From Flavobacterium resistens (GTDB lineage: Bacteria; Bacteroidota; Bacteroidia; Flavobacteriales; Flavobacteriaceae): a DNA stretch of 64,000 nucleotides. Where the stretch lies: NCBI RefSeq assembly GCF_900182645.1, contig NZ_FXTA01000007.1, forward strand, positions 62,001 through 126,000, given 5' to 3'. Both the position numbers and the translations under genes were made by a program. The notes below the pieces were generated by a model, which did not search any database, was not told the DNA's origin, and saw nothing but the letters and a program-made list of their open reading frames with translations. This document shows, in pieces, positions 37,748 through 47,209 of this stretch. Position 1 is the first letter of the stretch; every line of letters starts with the position of its first letter.

Positions 37748-40700
37748 TTAACTATTGCTTACTTTTTGTGTTGGAAGGCATCCAAATTTTTCTTTATAAC
37801 ATTTAGTAAAATAAGATGGCGAACTAAAACCTACTTTATAACTGATTTCCGTTATATTATCATTTCCTAATTCTATTAGTTCTTTAGCCTTTTCTAAACG
37901 AACATTCCGGATAAATTCATTGACTGATACACCGGTTAATGTCTTGACTTTACGATACAACTGGCTTCTGCTTAAAAAAACATTCGAAGCCAAGACTTCT
38001 ACGCTCAATTCGGTTTCGCGAATATTTTCATTGATGTAATTCAGAACATTTTTTATGAATTCATTGTCTAAAGTTGTAGTTTTTTCTTTAGCTGTTGAAG
38101 TAATTCCGTTATAGAACTTATTGAACATAATTTGTCTGCTATTGATCAATTGTCCTAAGCTGGACCTCAAAATATCCATATCAAAAGGTTTGCTTAAATA
38201 CATGTCAGCACCAGAATCAATTCCTTCCAATTTATCTTTAACTAAGGCTTTTGCAGACAACATCATTAACGGAATATGGCTTGTTTTTAAATTGGTTTTA
38301 ATATTTTTACATAATTCCAAACCATTCATAACAGGCATAATCACGTCGGTTAAAATCAAATCAGGCAGTTTTTGCAAAGCTAAATCTAAACCAACTTGCC
38401 CATTTTCTGCAACGATGACTTTGTACTCTTTTTTGAGTTCACTTTTTAGATAATTTCGAAGTTCTACATTGTCTTCAACAATCAAAACCGTATAAATTCG
38501 GTCTTGCTGTTCCTCATCATCAGTCAATTGAATTTCCTCTTTTTCGACAATTGGTTTGAAGCTTATTTTATTTTCCCTTTTATATTCTTCAAACAATATT
38601 TCGTTTTCATTAAAAAATTCCTTTCCAAGTGGAAACAGCAATTTAAAAATAGTGCCTACTCCTAATTCACTTTCAACCTCAATTATTCCTTTATGCAATT
38701 CGACAAATCCGCGAACCACTTCCAAGCCAATACCTGTACTTCCATAATACGCTTTGTTCAAATTGTTTACCTGATAAAAACGGTCAAAAATTCTTTTAAT
38801 ATCTTTTTTATCCAATCCCGAACCAGTGTCTTCAACAACTATCGTAAAATAATGAGCCGTATCTGATGAATCAATTAAAGGGAAATGAATTTGTTCGTTA
38901 TTAATTATGATTTTTACCTTAATTTTTCCATTATCCGGAGTAACTTTAAAAGCATTTGAAACGACATTAAAAATAATTTTTTCGAACATTTTAGGGTCGA
39001 TCCAATCTTTCAGTGAAGTTTTATTGGATTCAAATTGCAAATCAATTCCGCGGCTTGATGCTTCTTCATTAAAATAACTGACAACTTCTTTTGTAAAACC
39101 AACCACTTCAATCAATTGTAATTGAAGATTCATTTTATTGAACTGAAGTTTATTAAAATCCATCAACTCATTAATCAGTCTGGAAAGTCTGTCAGAACTT
39201 TTTTGAATCGTTTGCAATTTATTCAGAACACCTTCAGGAAGTTGCTGACTGCTATTTTTTATGATATCTCCTAAAGGATTTAAAATCAATGTTAATGGAG
39301 TCCTGAACTCATGTGAAATATTGGTAAAGAATTGTAATTTTTTATTGTTTAATTTTTCAATCTGAATCGCTTTCTGTTTTTCAAACTCGATCATTTGTTT
39401 TTGTTTAAATCGATTTTGATAATACTGATTGGCAAAATGAATCGCTGCCCCAAGTAAAAGCGTATAAAATAAATAAGCAAAAGATGTTTTCCACCATGGC
39501 GGCAATATCTCAATTTTTAACTCCAACGGCACCTTGCTCCAAGCTCCGTTTTTTTCTGAAGCTTTAACTTTAAATGTATAATTTCCAGGAGCTAAATTGG
39601 TGTAAGTTGCAGAACGTTTGTTTCCGACATAATTCCAAGAATCATCAAAACCTTCTAAATAATAGGCAAATTCATTTCTAGCTGGAAAAGAATAATTCAC
39701 CGCAATAAAATCAATTGTAAATACAGACTGATCGTGTTTAAGAATTATTTTTTTTGTTTCGGAAAGTACTTTTATAAGTGGCGAATTTTTTTCAAGTGGT
39801 CCGACCGATTTATTAAAAAGCTTCAGATCAGTAAAATAAATAGGTAATTGCTTTTTACTTTTAACCAAATTAGAAGGATTAAAATAGTTTAACCCCTCGT
39901 AACTTCCAAAATAAAGCATTCCAACTTCATCTCTTAAAACTGCATTGTTATTGAAATCATTACCTAGCAAACCATCAAAGGTAGAATAGTTGACTGTAGT
40001 ATTGTTTTTTAGATCCAGTCTCGTAATTCCTTTTTTTCCACTTAACCAAATGCATTCATCATTAGATTCTGTAATCGCCGAAATTGATTTTTCATGCAGT
40101 CCTTTAAAATTTATGTACCATTTTAGGACATCCGTTTTTTTATTGTAACTGAATAATCCTGCGCCATCAGTACCAATCCAGATTTCTTTGTTTTTAGCCT
40201 GATATAAAGCATTAATCGTGTGCGTACTTTTATGATTTTTAAGTTTCTCCGACATTTTATCTCTAAAAGAAGTCACAGAAAAAGTAATAAAATCATTCGT
40301 AACCACTTTATAAAGTCCTGTTGTTGAACCAACCCAAACGGCATCATCTGAATCAACCATTACATTTCTGATGTCAATATTTGTTATTGCATTTGTCAAA
40401 AATGGCTTCGCATTACAATGGTGAAATTGTCCGTCTGACGGAGTATAATAATGTAGTCCTTTAGCAAAAGTTCCAATCCAAATTATACCTCTGGAATCTT
40501 CTGTAATACTCATAATATTATCTGAGGCTAGATTAGGTGTGTTTTTGGTATTATAATTAATAAAACTCCTGCTTCCTTTCTTTAAAAGAAAAATTCCTTC
40601 GTTCCAACTCGATAGCCAAACATTTTGTTTTTTGTCAATAAATACCTTTGTGATATTATCATTGGTTAATCCAGAATATAATTTGCCATCTGATTTAGTA

Positions 40701-41887
40701 ATATGTTTAAAGTCTTTGGTTATGGAATTGTAAACATCCACTCCTCCACCTTCCATAGAAATCCATAATTGTCCCTGATGATCTTTAGCAATTCCGGTCA
40801 CACAACTGGTTTGTAAGGATTGTGGATTTCCAGGCAAACTTTCTATGATATTGACTTTACTGTTTATTTTATCAAAAACGCCTAAACCTTTATTATAATA
40901 GCCCAGCCAAATTCTATTCTCTCTGTCTAATAATAAAGACCAAACCGAATTTGAACTCAAACTACGTGTATTGAACTTGCTGTTTACGTATTTTTTTTGA
41001 ACAACACCCTGATCATCAACTATGATTAATCCATCATTTTCGGTTGCACAAAGAATTGTTTTAGAATCTCTTGCCAAAATTGACATGATCCTTTTTTTAG
41101 TAATAGGATAGTAAAAGGTTTGTTTAACTTTAGAATGTAAATCAACTTTTATCAAGCCTTTAAATCCGTCGCCAATCCATAAGTTTTGATTACTATCTAA
41201 ACACATAGACACAATGCTTGCCGAGTGTATCCGATTGTCATTGCCAATGTTAACCTTTTTTGTCTCATTCTTTATAGGATCGAATATTTTCAATCCTAAA
41301 TTTGTTCCCAAGTAAATGGTTCCTTTTTTATCTTTTGCAAGACTATTGATAAGATAATTTGAGTTATTTGCTACATCAGAATTAACTTTGGTAATTTCCC
41401 GCGTCGTAGTACTTAATTTTAGTAAACCGTTATTAACTGTTCCTAACATTAGATTTCCATTATTGTCTTCAATAATGCTTTTAATAGAAATTACAGTTTC
41501 TTTTTTAATTTTCTTCTGAATATCAATGCTTTCAAAATTGTCTAAGTTTCGATTATACAGACATAATCCTTCGTCAGTCCCTATCCACAACCGGTTGCGA
41601 GTATCAACGTAAGTAACATAAATTAAATTGCTATTAATAGAATTACTGCGTTTGGAATTTTGTTCGTAAGCAACATAATTAACTCCGTCGTATTTATACA
41701 AACCGGCACCATTTGTACCCATCCACATAAATCCAGACTGATCCTGTGATATGGTATAAATACCACTTTTCGAAGCTTCTTTATCTACTAATCTAAATTG
41801 ATAGTTTTCAAATTTATCCTGAGAAAACAAATTGTTTACTATAAAAAATAGAATAACTATCGCTTTAACACAAATTTTTGGAGCCAT
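37748..41887 (-). CDS. Hybrid two-component system sensor/regulator (HTCS)
   Basis: One-protein two-component regulator, 1379 residues, typical of polysaccharide utilisation loci. Order: signal peptide (about 1-22), periplasmic 14-blade two-component-propeller repeats (for example RLWIGTDEGL, FMWMGTNGAGLY), Y_Y_Y domain (about 745-805), membrane segment near 815, histidine kinase with H859 in NISHEFRTP and ATPase boxes NVVSNAF, DTGSGL and STGIGLEVV, receiver domain with phospho-acceptor D1181 in LTDVIMP, and a C-terminal AraC-type helix-turn-helix (LSRSQLYRKVKTLTG, VGFSSPSYFTKCYKEKFG). It senses an oligosaccharide in the periplasm and activates transcription. Whether it controls the susCD unit, the enzyme operons or both cannot be told. 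A CAACCGGTTG palindrome lies inside its coding sequence (41588-41597). Confidence 0.95.
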   Translation of the reverse strand: MAPKICVKAIVILFFIVNNLFSQDKFENYQFRLVDKEASKSGIYTISQDQSGFMWMGTNGAGLYKYDGVNYVAYEQNSKRSNSINSNLIYVTYVDTRNRLWIGTDEGLCLYNRNLDNFESIDIQKKIKKETVISIKSIIEDNNGNLMLGTVNNGLLKLSTTTREITKVNSDVANNSNYLINSLAKDKKGTIYLGTNLGLKIFDPIKNETKKVNIGNDNRIHSASIVSMCLDSNQNLWIGDGFKGLIKVDLHSKVKQTFYYPITKKRIMSILARDSKTILCATENDGLIIVDDQGVVQKKYVNSKFNTRSLSSNSVWSLLLDRENRIWLGYYNKGLGVFDKINSKVNIIESLPGNPQSLQTSCVTGIAKDHQGQLWISMEGGGVDVYNSITKDFKHITKSDGKLYSGLTNDNITKVFIDKKQNVWLSSWNEGIFLLKKGSRSFINYNTKNTPNLASDNIMSITEDSRGIIWIGTFAKGLHYYTPSDGQFHHCNAKPFLTNAITNIDIRNVMVDSDDAVWVGSTTGLYKVVTNDFITFSVTSFRDKMSEKLKNHKSTHTINALYQAKNKEIWIGTDGAGLFSYNKKTDVLKWYINFKGLHEKSISAITESNDECIWLSGKKGITRLDLKNNTTVNYSTFDGLLGNDFNNNAVLRDEVGMLYFGSYEGLNYFNPSNLVKSKKQLPIYFTDLKLFNKSVGPLEKNSPLIKVLSETKKIILKHDQSVFTIDFIAVNYSFPARNEFAYYLEGFDDSWNYVGNKRSATYTNLAPGNYTFKVKASEKNGAWSKVPLELKIEILPPWWKTSFAYLFYTLLLGAAIHFANQYYQNRFKQKQMIEFEKQKAIQIEKLNNKKLQFFTNISHEFRTPLTLILNPLGDIIKNSSQQLPEGVLNKLQTIQKSSDRLSRLINELMDFNKLQFNKMNLQLQLIEVVGFTKEVVSYFNEEASSRGIDLQFESNKTSLKDWIDPKMFEKIIFNVVSNAFKVTPDNGKIKVKIIINNEQIHFPLIDSSDTAHYFTIVVEDTGSGLDKKDIKRIFDRFYQVNNLNKAYYGSTGIGLEVVRGFVELHKGIIEVESELGVGTIFKLLFPLGKEFFNENEILFEEYKRENKISFKPIVEKEEIQLTDDEEQQDRIYTVLIVEDNVELRNYLKSELKKEYKVIVAENGQVGLDLALQKLPDLILTDVIMPVMNGLELCKNIKTNLKTSHIPLMMLSAKALVKDKLEGIDSGADMYLSKPFDMDILRSSLGQLINSRQIMFNKFYNGITSTAKEKTTTLDNEFIKNVLNYINENIRETELSVEVLASNVFLSRSQLYRKVKTLTGVSVNEFIRNVRLEKAKELIELGNDNITEISYKVGFSSPSYFTKCYKEKFGCLPTQKVSNS
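41588..41597. promoter_or_regulatory. Internal copy of the CAACCGGTTG palindrome in the regulator gene
   Basis: The 10-bp core of the operator seen before three hydrolase units also occurs here, about 290 bp into the coding sequence of the hybrid regulator, spelling codons for N-R-L near residue 98. It could be coincidence or a roadblock-type site. Confidence 0.3.
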
Positions 41888-41978
41888 ACATTATTGAGGA
41901 AATTTAAATTAAATATATACTTTTTAATTGAAAATGCAATTTTTATGCATGTTAATTAAGTATATTATTAGAATTTTA

Positions 41979-42012
41979 GCCTGCTTCAAAAAACAGTATT
42001 TCTCAAGCAGGC
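41979..42012 (-). terminator. Terminator of the GH43/esterase/GH95/GH3 operon
   Basis: Eight-bp stem GCCTGCTT (41979-41986) with AAGCAGGC (42005-42012), loop of 18, 17 nt after the GH3 stop, followed by T-rich sequence on the minus strand. It separates the four-gene operon from the hybrid regulator gene. Confidence 0.7.
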
Positions 42013-42028
42013 ATTGAATTTTGGTAGA

Positions 42029-44623
42029 TTATTGAACAGAAACTTTAGTCATTTTTAAATCTTGAGTTTTTGAACTATTACCATAATACACCTCATACTC
42101 ACCTGGAGTTACCTTCATATTTCTAGTGTTTTGATCATAAAATTCAAATGAAGATGATGGCAAATCAATCGTTACATTTTGACTTTCTCCCGCTTTTAAA
42201 TTGATTCGTTTAAAAGCTTTTAAGGTTTTTAATGGACCATCTGTATCATTTATTTTTTTGATGTATACCTGAACAATCTCAGTTCCTTCACATTTGCTGA
42301 CGTTTTTTATTGAAAAGTTCAATTGTGTACTTTCATTTGATTTTATTTTTGTCTTTGACAGTTTTGCTGTACTTATATTGAATTTAGAATAACTCAAACC
42401 AAAACCAAAAGGGAACAAAACATCTGTTGCATATCTGTATGTACGTCCTTTCATCGAATAGTCTTCAAAATCGCCTAAAATGTCTGAGTTTTTATAAAAT
42501 GAAACCGGAAGTTTTCCAGCAGGGTTAAAATCTCCAAAAAGCACATCGGCGACAGCCTGACCTCCCAATTCTCCAGGATACCATGCTTGTAAAATGGCAT
42601 CGCAACTTGATGTCTCTGGCGTTAAAGCAATTGCAGAACCTGAGCAGTTTACAAAAACCACTTTTTTACCGGCAGCTTTTAATTCTTGTAAACATTTTCT
42701 TTGAACTGCTGGAAGTTCTATATTCGTTCTGTCACCGCCTTTAAAACCAGGATAAGAAACCGGCATTTCTTCGCCCTCAAGCAAAGTCGAAAGTCCACCT
42801 ACAAAAACCACAGTATCAATGCCTTTTAATTTCTGGATTAATCCTCCAAAATCAATATCAAACTCTTTTCCAAAATCAAATTCAAGATTTGCCTGCCAAT
42901 TGTTTGACTGAGCGTACAGAATTTCAATTTTATAGTTTTTACCCGCTTCAACTATAAAGGGAATTTTTCCAGGCAACGTTCTCCATGTGGTATATTTTGC
43001 TTTGGAAATTCCGTTGACTAGTAATTCAAAAACGCCGCAAGCTCCTGTTTTAAATACAAGTGTATCATTTGTTGTAGCTAAAAATTCAGTCTCATATTTT
43101 GCCGAAAATCCTTCTAATTTAACTCCAGAAGCAAATTCATGCTGACCGGCAGTTGTCATTTTTATCGGATTCAATATTTGTTGCGAAACAACCGGAGAAC
43201 CTTCTCTATTCGGATTATTCCAAAAAGTTGCTTTCATCCCCTTTTTTCCTTCAAATGAAATTTGACTGAAATAACTTTGATTTACTTTATCTTCTACTAA
43301 ATCACAGCCTTTATCATAAAAGATTTTATTAGCCGAAATTTTTGATTCTATTCCGTTTTTAATCGTTATAGTTTTAACAGGCGTACCGTTATAATTTCCC
43401 CATAACATTGGCTCGTCATCGGCATTTGGACCAATAACAGCAACTTTATTTATGGATTTATTCAAAGGAAGTATATTATTCTTGTTTTGCAAAAGTGTCA
43501 TTGACTCCTGAGCCATTTCAAGTGCTAACTTTTGATGCTCTTTACTATTGAGAACAGTTACCGGAATTTGAGCGTAGGGAACAATAGCATCATCATCCAT
43601 TTCGCCTAAATCAAAACGACCAATTAAAACGCGAAGCAAGCTTTTGTTGATATCAGCCTCTTTTATTAAATCTTTCTCTACTGCTTCTGGCAAATTTTTA
43701 AAAGGATATTTTTCCCAAACGCATTCGACATCAGTTCCTGCAAGTACCGCTTTAGATGCTGCATGTGTTGCATCAGACGAAACTTTATGTGTGGTATAAA
43801 AATCAGTAACCGCTCCGCAATCCGACACTACCATATATTTATAGCCCCATTCATCACGAAGAATGCCTTGCAGCAATCTTCTATTACTGCAGCAAGGTTC
43901 ATCATCTAAACGCTGATAAGCACACATTACCTGACGAACATCAGCTTCCTGAACCAATGATTTAAATGCTGGCAGATACGTTTCATATAACTCTCTAGGA
44001 TTTACATTATTAAGATTCAATTCATGTCTGCTCCATTCAGGACCTGAATGAACCGCAAAATGTTTCGCACAAGCCAAAAGTTTTCGGTATTTAGCATCTT
44101 CAGGGCCTTGTAATCCTTTAACAACAGAAATTCCCATTCGCGAAGTAAGATACGGGTCTTCGCCATAAGTTTCCTGACCACGGCCCCAGCGCGGATCTCT
44201 AAAAATATTTACATTAGGCGTCCAAACCGAAAGGCTTAAAAAACGCTTATTCTCGTTGCCGTTTTTAATCCACTGATTGTATTTGGCACGGGCTTCATCT
44301 GAAACCGCATCAAAAACATGATATAACAACTGATCATCAAATGATGCTGCCATGCCAATAGGTTCAGGAAAAACCGTCACATTATCATTATTCGCATAAC
44401 CGTGCAAAGCTTCGCTCCACCAATTGAATTTTTTGATTCCTAATCGTGGTATAGCATCACTCTGATCGCACATTAACGTTGCTTTTTCTTCAAGAGTCAA
44501 TCGTGAAATTAGATCTTTTGCTCTTTCAGCAGAACTAAGCGAGGGATTCTTAAAAGGATATTGCTGTGCATTGGCACAAAAAAATGATAGTAAACTTATG
44601 ATAAATAGATAACTGATTTTCAT
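42029..44623 (-). CDS. GH3 beta-xylosidase/beta-glucosidase with PA14 domain
   Basis: Second GH3 enzyme, 864 residues, signal peptide about 1-19. It has the barrel domain with nucleophile D268 in VVSDCGAV, the second sandwich domain carrying a PA14-type insertion (about 445-600, motif MKATFWNNPNREG), and a C-terminal fibronectin III-like domain (from about 740). The N-terminal phrase FNWWSEALHGYA is typical of xylosidase-type GH3 proteins (XylA3/Xyl3A group), so beta-xylosidase is favoured. It is last of a four-gene operon, 79 nt after GH95. Confidence 0.92.
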   Translation of the reverse strand: MKISYLFIISLLSFFCANAQQYPFKNPSLSSAERAKDLISRLTLEEKATLMCDQSDAIPRLGIKKFNWWSEALHGYANNDNVTVFPEPIGMAASFDDQLLYHVFDAVSDEARAKYNQWIKNGNENKRFLSLSVWTPNVNIFRDPRWGRGQETYGEDPYLTSRMGISVVKGLQGPEDAKYRKLLACAKHFAVHSGPEWSRHELNLNNVNPRELYETYLPAFKSLVQEADVRQVMCAYQRLDDEPCCSNRRLLQGILRDEWGYKYMVVSDCGAVTDFYTTHKVSSDATHAASKAVLAGTDVECVWEKYPFKNLPEAVEKDLIKEADINKSLLRVLIGRFDLGEMDDDAIVPYAQIPVTVLNSKEHQKLALEMAQESMTLLQNKNNILPLNKSINKVAVIGPNADDEPMLWGNYNGTPVKTITIKNGIESKISANKIFYDKGCDLVEDKVNQSYFSQISFEGKKGMKATFWNNPNREGSPVVSQQILNPIKMTTAGQHEFASGVKLEGFSAKYETEFLATTNDTLVFKTGACGVFELLVNGISKAKYTTWRTLPGKIPFIVEAGKNYKIEILYAQSNNWQANLEFDFGKEFDIDFGGLIQKLKGIDTVVFVGGLSTLLEGEEMPVSYPGFKGGDRTNIELPAVQRKCLQELKAAGKKVVFVNCSGSAIALTPETSSCDAILQAWYPGELGGQAVADVLFGDFNPAGKLPVSFYKNSDILGDFEDYSMKGRTYRYATDVLFPFGFGLSYSKFNISTAKLSKTKIKSNESTQLNFSIKNVSKCEGTEIVQVYIKKINDTDGPLKTLKAFKRINLKAGESQNVTIDLPSSSFEFYDQNTRNMKVTPGEYEVYYGNSSKTQDLKMTKVSVQ

Positions 44624-44702
44624 GCTTTCTTTGAATTTAAATTTTAAAAAAAAAACTTTTAATCTAAGTCACTTCTCTTGAAATGACTGCATTTGATTCA
44701 TT

Positions 44703-47171
44703 CTATTCCTTAATCGAAAAATGGTATATTTTTCCTTTTTCAGTAGCAACATCATATAAATATGTCGGTTGAATATTTAAAGGTCTTATCGTTGATTCTT
44801 TAGCCATCATGGGCTTTTTGATCGCATCTGTTTCGTAAAAAACATTTGAATTACCTCCGGAAGCAGTTTTAAAATCCATTTTATTTTTAGGAATGATTTG
44901 ATTTGGAGTTCTCAATCTAAGATTTCCACCAAGATTGGACTGAATACTGACAGCAACTAACTTTCCATTTTTCCATTTCATATCTTTAATTTCAAATCCT
45001 CCACGCGCTTTCAAACCTGCTATTTCTCCATATTCTTTCAACGCATCTGGAAGAGCCGGAAGCAAATGAATCGCTTCATCTGAACTTTGCATCAACATTT
45101 CAGCAATTCCTGATGTGCATCCAAAATTTCCGTCAATTTGAAAAGGTGGATGCGCGTCAAAAAGATTATTATAAGTGCCTCCTCCACCGGTGTTCACACC
45201 AAGCGGAGTCAATTGGTTTTGAATCAAACTGTAAGCATGATTTCCATCCTGCATTTTTGCCCACCAATTTACTTTCCAGCCCATACTCCAACCCGTAGAT
45301 ATATCTCCTCTTTGCAATAATGTATTCTTTGCTGCTGCAAAAAGCTCTGGAGTTTTATAAGCTGAAATCTGATTAGAAGGGTACAACCCATATAAATGCG
45401 AAATATGGCGATGATTATCTTTAGGATCATCGACATCATCCATCCATTCCTGCAACTGATTGTATTTACCAATTTGCATTGGCGGAAGCATATTGCGCAA
45501 CGTTTTTAAACTATCAATGTATTGTTTGTCTTTTCCTAATGTTTCAGATGCTTTTATTGCTGTACTAAAAACATCAAAAACAATCTGATTGTCCATCGTA
45601 GATCCGGCAGTTACTGAAGAACCTTGATGCGCTGCTGGAGCATTTTCAGGTGAATTCGCTGGAACTACAACCAACCAGCCACTTTCAGGATCTTTTACCA
45701 AAAAATCAGCATAAAAATCCGCTGCTCCCTTAAGGGTTTCATATACCGATTGAAGATAATCCTTATCGCCTGTATAGAGATAATGCTCCCAGAGATGTTG
45801 GCTCAACCAGCCTCCACCTGCATTCCATACTCCCCAAGTTGCGCCATCAACAGCACCATTAATTCGCCAAATATCTGTATTATGATGCGCCATCCAGCCA
45901 CGGGCTCCATACATTACTTTTGCAGTCTCTTTTCCGGTTTGTGCTAATTCTTGGATCATTTTTAAAAGAGGCTCGTGCATTTCTGATAAATTGGTTTTCT
46001 CAGAGGGCCAGTAATTCATTTCTGTATTTATATTGATCGTATATTTACTGTCCCATGCAGGATTCATGCTGTGATTCCAAATTCCCTGAAGATTTGCAGG
46101 CTGACCTCCAAGCTGTGAAGATGAAATCAATAAATATCTGCCATACTGAAAATAAAGCGTTACAAAAGATGGATCAGAAACATTTCTGAAATTCGCTAAT
46201 CTTTCATTTGTTGGCAGTTTGGATGCTTCAGTTGTTCCAAAATCAAGTTTGACTCTCTTAAAATATTTTTGATAATAAGCAATATGAGCTTTTTTCATAT
46301 TGTTATACTCTTTATCAAATGCCTTGTTCAAAAAAGATTTTGCAAGTTCCTTTTCATTACCGCTGATATCATCGTAATTAATAAAGTTACTAGCAATAGA
46401 TACATAAATCAAAACAGAATCTGCTCCTTCAATTTTTATAGAATTTCCAATACTTTTTATTCCTCCGCCATTGACTTTGAACTTTGCCAATGCATTAAAA
46501 TTGACTTTTCCGTCTATGCCTTCATGATCACTTGTAGTTCCCGAAAGTGAAAGTTCATTGTTATTTTCAACTTTAATTTCCTGTTTTTTATGTTCAGAGG
46601 TAAAAGCAGCTGTAAACGACAATTTTCCCGGTTTATCAGCAGAAAGTTTTATCACTAGAACCCGATCAGGAAAAGACATAAATGCTTCACGGGTATAGGT
46701 AACGCCCTGTATTTTATAAACTGTTTTTATAACCGCATTCTCTATATCAAGTTCTCGGTAATAATCGGTAAAGTTTTGATGATTCAAAAAATCCAATTCT
46801 AAATTTCCAACAGGCTGAAACATTTGCCCGTGGGATTTTTTAGTGATTATATTTTCATTGATGCGTTTTTCTGCTTTTTTATATTCTTTCTGAAAAATAA
46901 GTCTTCTAATTTCGCTTAGTGCATTTTTTGCATCAGGATTATCATTCCTATTTGGACTTCCGCTCCATACACTTGCTTCATTTAGTTGAAAAATTTCTTT
47001 TTCGACATTTCCATATACCATAGCGCCTTGAAAGCCATTTCCAATTGGCAAGGCATTTTCCCATACTGTTCCTGAAGGATTTTTGTACCAAAGTTTCAAA
47101 TCATCTTTCTGCTGTGCAGCTAATGAAATTCCCAATAGAATCAATATGGTACTCAGACTTTTTTTCATCAT
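44703..47171 (-). CDS. GH95 alpha-L-fucosidase/alpha-L-galactosidase
   Basis: Family 95 inverting glycosidase, 822 residues, with a signal peptide (about 1-19), N-terminal beta-domain (WENALPIGNGFQGAMVYG), helical barrel and C-terminal beta-domain. Catalytic positions by family pattern: the N-x-N motif in TININTEMNYW, acid E509 in SPENAPAAHQG and base D680 in FQIDGNFG. GH95 enzymes remove alpha-1,2-L-fucose, and some members remove alpha-L-galactose from complex xylans. Neighbours (xylosidase, esterases, GH43) make the second activity the better guess here. Gap to the upstream esterase gene 38 nt. No sign of truncation. Confidence 0.92.
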   Translation of the reverse strand: MMKKSLSTILILLGISLAAQQKDDLKLWYKNPSGTVWENALPIGNGFQGAMVYGNVEKEIFQLNEASVWSGSPNRNDNPDAKNALSEIRRLIFQKEYKKAEKRINENIITKKSHGQMFQPVGNLELDFLNHQNFTDYYRELDIENAVIKTVYKIQGVTYTREAFMSFPDRVLVIKLSADKPGKLSFTAAFTSEHKKQEIKVENNNELSLSGTTSDHEGIDGKVNFNALAKFKVNGGGIKSIGNSIKIEGADSVLIYVSIASNFINYDDISGNEKELAKSFLNKAFDKEYNNMKKAHIAYYQKYFKRVKLDFGTTEASKLPTNERLANFRNVSDPSFVTLYFQYGRYLLISSSQLGGQPANLQGIWNHSMNPAWDSKYTININTEMNYWPSEKTNLSEMHEPLLKMIQELAQTGKETAKVMYGARGWMAHHNTDIWRINGAVDGATWGVWNAGGGWLSQHLWEHYLYTGDKDYLQSVYETLKGAADFYADFLVKDPESGWLVVVPANSPENAPAAHQGSSVTAGSTMDNQIVFDVFSTAIKASETLGKDKQYIDSLKTLRNMLPPMQIGKYNQLQEWMDDVDDPKDNHRHISHLYGLYPSNQISAYKTPELFAAAKNTLLQRGDISTGWSMGWKVNWWAKMQDGNHAYSLIQNQLTPLGVNTGGGGTYNNLFDAHPPFQIDGNFGCTSGIAEMLMQSSDEAIHLLPALPDALKEYGEIAGLKARGGFEIKDMKWKNGKLVAVSIQSNLGGNLRLRTPNQIIPKNKMDFKTASGGNSNVFYETDAIKKPMMAKESTIRPLNIQPTYLYDVATEKGKIYHFSIKE

Positions 47172-47209
47172 TATTTTGTTTTTGGAAATTCTTGCTATCT
47201 AAAAATTAA

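Noticed and set aside
38121..38453. 110-codon open frame antisense to the hybrid regulator
   Set aside because: Overlaps the receiver domain coding sequence, no independent support.
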